Shown: in pieces, positions 60,436 through 64,000 of the stretch | Position numbering within the stretch: position 1 is the stretch's first letter | Layout of the letters: each line of letters begins with the position of its first letter | NCBI GenBank assembly: GCA_964408455.1 | Contig: CAYOZN010000007.1 | Coordinates: 62,001 to 126,000, forward strand | Direction: 5' to 3' | DNA: 64,000 nt | Source of the DNA: CAYOZN01 sp964408455 | GTDB taxonomy: Bacteria > Planctomycetota > Phycisphaerae > UBA1845 > UTPLA1 | Program-made: the position numbers and the translations under genes | The notes under the pieces: generated by a model | Told to the model about the DNA's origin: nothing | Databases searched by the model: none | The model's input: the letters and a program-made list of their open reading frames with translations, nothing else

Positions 60436-60663
60436 ATGAACAAGCGCATGGTTCGATTTCATCGTGTCGCGATCAAGATCACACTGCTGGTGGCTGCGCT
60501 GCCGCTCCTGCAGGTGAACGGCTGCCAGGGATTCGGCGCGACGGTTCTGCGGAACTTCGCAAACAGTCTGCCGAGCACCTGGTTTCAGACGCTGTTCAAC
60601 TTTGCCCTGCTGCCGTTTCAGATTCTGCTGGGCGGCGGCGTCGCGACTGACATGCAGACGTGA
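60436..60663 (+). CDS. Small hydrophobic protein, paralogue 2
   Basis: 75 aa from ATG 60436. ITLLVAALPLLQVNGCQGFG aligns with the first paralogue, followed by FANSLPSTWFQTLFNFALLPFQILLGGG. The start is placed by the alignment; ATG 60406 is an in-frame alternative with no better ribosome site. Unknown function; probably exported or membrane-bound. A terminator follows. Confidence 0.5.
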   Translation: MNKRMVRFHRVAIKITLLVAALPLLQVNGCQGFGATVLRNFANSLPSTWFQTLFNFALLPFQILLGGGVATDMQT

Positions 60664-60718
60664 TCAGAGCATCGACCCCAGCGGGCGACGGCGTCGCCTT
60701 GCGATAATCGACAAAAAA

Positions 60719-60747
60719 AGCCGGCGGCCCAACGGGGCGCCGGCTTT
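60719..60747. terminator. Bidirectional terminator after the small paralogues
   Basis: GCCGGCGGCCC (60720-60730) pairs with GGGCGCCGGC (60735-60744) around AACG, with one mismatch/bulge; A-run before and TTTG after. It separates the plus-strand pair from the repeat and the convergent LolA-like gene. Confidence 0.8.
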
Positions 60748-60755
60748 GTTCGTTA

Positions 60756-60825
60756 TGAGCCTGTCTCAATTACAGTGTGGCACCAGCTGATAGCCGGTGC
60801 GGCATAGCTTATTGAGACAGGCTCA
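60756..60825. mobile_element. 70-bp MITE-like element with 15-bp perfect inverted ends
   Basis: TGAGCCTGTCTCAAT (60756-60770) and ATTGAGACAGGCTCA (60811-60825) are perfect inverted repeats. Inside lies a copy of the GTGTGGCACCAGCTGATAGC/CGGTG palindromic unit. The nested inverted-repeat structure and small size suggest a nonautonomous insertion element, but no transposase or target duplication is apparent. Confidence 0.65.
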
Positions 60826-60860
60826 AGTGGTAAATCGCGAGGTTTGAGCGTCTTGCGGGC

Positions 60861-61598
60861 TTAGCTCTTTGTCTGGTCGACGACCTCGACGCCTGCCGGC
60901 GCCTTGAACTGGAACTTGTCGGCCGGAATGCTCTCGTCGACCTTGAGATCAGTAACGACCATCGTGCCACTTTCCTTGCCCTTGGCATCGTAGGTGATGG
61001 ACTTGAGGGCGACGCCGGTCTTCTTGTCGTAGTACTGGAGCATCTTGCTGATCGACTGCTTGATCATCTCCTGCTTGGGCGTCATCTCGATCACGTAGCA
61101 GGGCTTGCCATCGACCGTCGCGTCGGGCAGCAGCTTCAGCGAGTACATCTCTTCCTGTTGCTTGAAGAACTTGTCCTGATCGAAGACGTCCTGCTGAACG
61201 GGGTCCACCTTTGCCTTGGTAGCAGTCTTCGTGCCGGCATAGTCGCTGAGCGTCCAGACGAACTGCCCGTCGGAAACGACCAGCATGGTGGTGTCCATTT
61301 TGACTTCGTTGTCGCCGGTTTTCTGAACCGACTTCGACTTCATTTCCATCCGCGACTGGATGGTCTTCTCGTCCTTGCGCTGGTAGTGGAGGGTCATGTC
61401 AGTCTCGCTCTTCATGCTCATGCCCTCGCCGTACTCCATGTTGCTGGTGGTCCTGGACTTGTACTGAAGGGTCTTGTAGTCCTTGTACTTGGAGGCGATG
61501 GCCTTCTTCACATCGTCGAGCGACTCGCCGCGGGCGGCGGGCGCGGCAAAGATGGCGAGCGACAATACGGCGACGCAGGCGATACCACGGCGACTCAT
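60861..61598 (-). CDS. LolA-like periplasmic carrier protein
   Basis: 245 aa. Signal peptide GIACVAVLSLAIFAAPAARG with likely cleavage after ARG. The mature part (LQYKSRTTSNMEYGEGM, TDMTLHYQRKDEKTIQSRME, LVVSDGQFVWTLSDYAG, and CYVIEMTPKQEM with YYDKKTGVALKSITYDAKG) follows the half-barrel strand pattern of LolA/DUF2092 proteins. Expected in the periplasm carrying lipoproteins or lipids. It lies opposite the MITE-like element. Confidence 0.75.
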   Translation of the reverse strand: MSRRGIACVAVLSLAIFAAPAARGESLDDVKKAIASKYKDYKTLQYKSRTTSNMEYGEGMSMKSETDMTLHYQRKDEKTIQSRMEMKSKSVQKTGDNEVKMDTTMLVVSDGQFVWTLSDYAGTKTATKAKVDPVQQDVFDQDKFFKQQEEMYSLKLLPDATVDGKPCYVIEMTPKQEMIKQSISKMLQYYDKKTGVALKSITYDAKGKESGTMVVTDLKVDESIPADKFQFKAPAGVEVVDQTKS

Positions 61599-61923
61599 GA
61601 TTCATGTCCTTTCAGAAAAGCGAAAAAAGAGAATTCCCGGTGGGGCGCCGATGCGAACACCGAAAATTGTTGAGGCGACCGGCGCGGAGCCTCGAACAGG
61701 CGGAATAGGCTAACCCAATGGCCCGGCAATGCAAATACGGCGGCCGCGGGCGTTCGCGGCGGAGGGCGGTAACGATCGGCACGGCAAGGACGCCCGTACT
61801 GGCGACGAAGGATCGCATGGACGGCCTGTCGGCCTCTTTGCTGGCGAATAGCGCGTCTGCACGGCGGGTACGTATAATGGCAGCATGCCGGCGGCGGGCC
61901 CGCCGGAGCAGGGAGTGCCAGGC
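61599..61923. other. Divergent intergenic region
   Basis: 325 bp between the LolA-like gene and the PH-like gene. Apart from the TATAAT at 61873 and a CGGCCGCGGGCG-rich patch near 61740 I see nothing that qualifies as a gene or repeat. Confidence 0.5.
61873..61878 (+). promoter_or_regulatory. TATAAT -10 box before the gene at 61924
   Basis: Perfect hexamer 45 bp before the chosen start (GGGAG 8 bp before the ATG). A -35 at 17 bp is not apparent. Confidence 0.4.
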
Positions 61924-62832
61924 ATGAGCGAAACCAGCAGTCCGCAGGGCGGCGTAACGGCAGCAGGTGGTCGCACGGAGACGCCGCAGGGCGCAGGCTC
62001 GCCGCGCGGCGGCATGTCTCCCCGGGGATCGGCGCCACATCGCGAGCCGCAAGAGTCGATCTTCTCAAAGATTGTGCGAATCATCTTTGCCCCGTTTGTC
62101 TGGCTGGCACGGCCGCTCGTGTTTCGGGTCAGTCACGAACGCGGCAATCCCAAGGTGTACTTCACCAGTTTTTCCTCGCTGATGTATCTGTGGCCGGTGA
62201 TGATCGTCGGGCTGGTGGGACCGTGGCTGGCGGAAAACGTGATTCGTCCCGACACGATGGGCTGGATCTGGATCACCATCCTGTGGCTGGTGATTCTGTC
62301 GCTCGGGGCGGATATGGATCGCAACAAGATGATGGCCCTGCTGGCAATCATCGTCATCCTGTGGCTGGGCGGCATGCTGCTCGAGGCCAAGCAGGGCATT
62401 CCCATACTCTCGCAGATTCACGATTACTTCGCGCGGCAGAATGTCTCGGTCGAGCCGGGCACGGTAAAGGTGTTTGGGATCATTGCCGCGATCATACTCG
62501 TACTGGTGGTGATTTCGGCGTGGTTTGACGGTCGCTACGAGATCACCACGCGCGAGATCACGCACCGCCGCGTGTTTCGCACCAGCGATTCGGTTCCACG
62601 GGCGGCAAAGCGGATCAAACAGGATTGGCGCGATCTGACGGAGTTTTTACTTGGGATTGGCGCCGGCGATCTTATCGTGCAGGACACCAACGGAAACGTG
62701 GTGCTGCGCATCCCGAACGTGCCGTTCCTGTGGTTCTTCCGGCACGATGTGGATCATATTCTGGAGGTGCTGGCAACCACGGACGTGGAGGACGTCGCCG
62801 CAGCGATCGCCGAGGCGGAAGACGGCGCCTGA
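61924..62832 (+). CDS. Membrane protein with PH-like C-terminal domain
   Basis: 302 aa from ATG 61924, eight bases after GGGAG; ATG 61885 is upstream but has no ribosome site. A disordered Gly/Pro/Ser N-terminus (1-40) leads to four hydrophobic helices (about 70-90, 95-115, 120-140, 165-185), then a soluble part: GRYEITTREITHRRVFRTSD, LGIGAGDLIVQDTNGNVVLRI, and VPFLWFFRHDVDHILEVLA. The last part has the strand pattern of bacterial PH-like (YdbS/DUF2244-type) domains. Function unknown. Confidence 0.6.
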   Translation: MSETSSPQGGVTAAGGRTETPQGAGSPRGGMSPRGSAPHREPQESIFSKIVRIIFAPFVWLARPLVFRVSHERGNPKVYFTSFSSLMYLWPVMIVGLVGPWLAENVIRPDTMGWIWITILWLVILSLGADMDRNKMMALLAIIVILWLGGMLLEAKQGIPILSQIHDYFARQNVSVEPGTVKVFGIIAAIILVLVVISAWFDGRYEITTREITHRRVFRTSDSVPRAAKRIKQDWRDLTEFLLGIGAGDLIVQDTNGNVVLRIPNVPFLWFFRHDVDHILEVLATTDVEDVAAAIAEAEDGA

Positions 62833-62957
62833 CGGCGGGGGATGCCGCCGTGTCTTAAAAAGCGGGCAAGGTCCGCGCCGGCGCGACGGCATGCGTCCTA
62901 TGATTCTTGCGGGCCAGCGGCCAGGCGCTTTTTTTGGATACCTGGAGGGCATGCGGC

Positions 62958-63827
62958 ATGATGGTCTTCTGCCACCAGTGTCACAAGCTGAATCGCGGCC
63001 ACGCATTATTCTGTGCACGTTGCGGCCGCAGCCTCGATGCGGTCAACGCCTCGCAGCTTCCGCTGCCTTCGCCGGATGCCGCCTCTGGTACATCGAGCGG
63101 CGTGCTTCATGCGCCTCGATCGACGCTGTCGGCGGGCGGTTTCGGCGGGCTCGGCGCCGTGCCTCCCGTGCGGGTGGATTCGGCGGCGTCGCTGCCGCCT
63201 GCGGTCCTTCCACGAAACGCCACGCGCGGCCGGCAGGCACCGCGGCCCCCTGGTCGCGCTGGGCGCTGGTTTGTTGTTCTCGCCATGGCCTTTGCGGGCT
63301 TTTACGTCTTCAAGATCATTCCGCGGGCGATCAAACCGGTCGGCTGGACGCACCAGAGCTGGCCGACTGCGTCTTTCCACGTCGCCTGCGAGGCGCAGGA
63401 CGGGCTCGAGCGGTGTTTTAACCTCAATCCCGAACTGCGTAGACGGTTGGTATCGCTGCTTGCCCAGGATGGTGCGGTGAAAATCGAGCACCTTTCTCAG
63501 GGTATCGCCCTGTCCGGGGGCAGGGCCGAACTCGATGCCATGCAGGCATTCATTGAATTGTTGAAATGCTCGCCCCGTGAATATGAGTCAAAGTATCGCC
63601 GCAGCCGTTCGGGGCTGATGGAGATGCCCGGCAGCCGAACCTACATCTTCTCTACGCGAACGCGGGCAAAGGCCTTCGCAGACGTGCTGGAGCGGGCCGA
63701 GGCCGCCCATTTGATCCGCCCCGTTGCGGAACGGAACATCGTGCAGGTGCGCGCCGGCGATTACGATCACCACATCATTGGCGAGGCCGCGCGTCTCGCT
63801 CGGGCACGCCAGGTCCTCGACTACTGA
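62958..63827 (+). CDS. Zinc-ribbon membrane protein
   Basis: 289 aa from ATG 62958 (GGAGGG 8 bp upstream). Residues 3-25, FCHQCHKLNRGHALFCARCG, are a zinc ribbon of two Cys-x2-Cys pairs. A Pro/Gly-rich linker (30-110) precedes one hydrophobic helix (WFVVLAMAFAGFYVFKII) and a soluble helical/beta C-domain (RRRLVSLLAQDGAVKIEHLSQ...). No known family. Typical planctomycete domain pairing of a zinc ribbon with a transmembrane segment. Confidence 0.65.
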   Translation: MMVFCHQCHKLNRGHALFCARCGRSLDAVNASQLPLPSPDAASGTSSGVLHAPRSTLSAGGFGGLGAVPPVRVDSAASLPPAVLPRNATRGRQAPRPPGRAGRWFVVLAMAFAGFYVFKIIPRAIKPVGWTHQSWPTASFHVACEAQDGLERCFNLNPELRRRLVSLLAQDGAVKIEHLSQGIALSGGRAELDAMQAFIELLKCSPREYESKYRRSRSGLMEMPGSRTYIFSTRTRAKAFADVLERAEAAHLIRPVAERNIVQVRAGDYDHHIIGEAARLARARQVLDY

Positions 63828-64000
63828 TGCTCGCCGGAGTGCGCCGCCCGCGTACAACGCCGCAGGGCAGCCAGCGATCGGTTACATCGTGGTGCACGAC
63901 CCGGAACCCGGCACCCGGCGCGATATGACCGCGGCCGAGGCGGGCCTTCCGTTTGCGCTGGTGAAGCCGCAGCGGGCACCCAGCTGATCGGCGAAATCGT
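63828..64000. other. Window end, no supported gene
   Basis: The last 170 bp contain a short frame ending at 63987 whose residues GYIVVHDPEPGTRRDMTAAE could be coding, but no start with a ribosome site is visible. A second ATG (63827) overlaps the preceding stop and closes after 33 codons. Confidence 0.3.

Noticed and set aside
63724..63987. Small gene at the window end
   Set aside because: The frame overlaps the zinc-ribbon gene, has no plausible start after it, and cannot be judged so near the edge.

Overview
The window is high-GC (roughly two thirds G+C by eye), densely coded bacterial chromosome with a Gram-negative type envelope: lpxB, an LptF/LptG pair, murJ and many lipobox proteins. 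A C-terminal zinc ribbon of the CPKCDYELKG...CSECG type (54949-55248), several GT-C membrane glycosyltransferases, a GYF_2/AIM24 protein and an excisionase-type HTH fused to a receiver domain together suggest a member of the Planctomycetota, possibly Phycisphaerae-like. That assignment is inference from gene content. No rRNA, tRNA or CRISPR array was recognised.

Layout. 1-7.4 kb: the 5' end of smpB, an ECF sigma / anti-sigma pair, a large secreted PDZ protein, a DHH phosphoesterase, a GT2 glycosyltransferase and an EamA transporter. 7.4-11.6 kb: a mosaic of RHS fragments, one with a predicted HExxH metallopeptidase tip. It also holds small AT-richer immunity-like genes and direct repeats that include the 3' end of the neighbouring glycosyltransferase gene. 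11.6-22.7 kb: envelope genes (GT-C proteins, a UbiB/ABC1 kinase, lptG, lptF) and speA. 22.7-30.2 kb: a repeat-rich accessory stretch with a CvpA-like protein, an AIM24 gene carrying an in-frame repeat insertion, a convergent AbiEii/AbiEi pair with three long palindromes sharing one 16-bp core, a TerB-BRCT protein and a proline-repeat protein. 30.2-42.3 kb: an AsmA-like giant protein, a GT-C protein, tilS, rlmN, then pyrH, tsf and rpsB (a minus-strand translation block divided by terminators), and lpxB. 42.3-64 kb: regulators, lipoproteins, an M16 peptidase pair (one active, one apparently inactive), a YhbY-like protein, a ParE-type toxin-antitoxin pair, murJ with an in-frame repeat insertion, mutY, LolA-like and zinc-ribbon proteins.

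The strongest unusual signals are (1) the stacked RHS tip / immunity remnants bounded by a dispersed repeat; (2) three 44-46 bp palindromes with identical GGAGTATATATACTCC centres but unrelated, internally complementary arms beside a tail-to-tail AbiE pair; and (3) palindromic intergenic repeats of two unrelated families that sit in frame inside conserved genes (AIM24 and murJ). At least six simple or palindromic repeat families fill the gene gaps.
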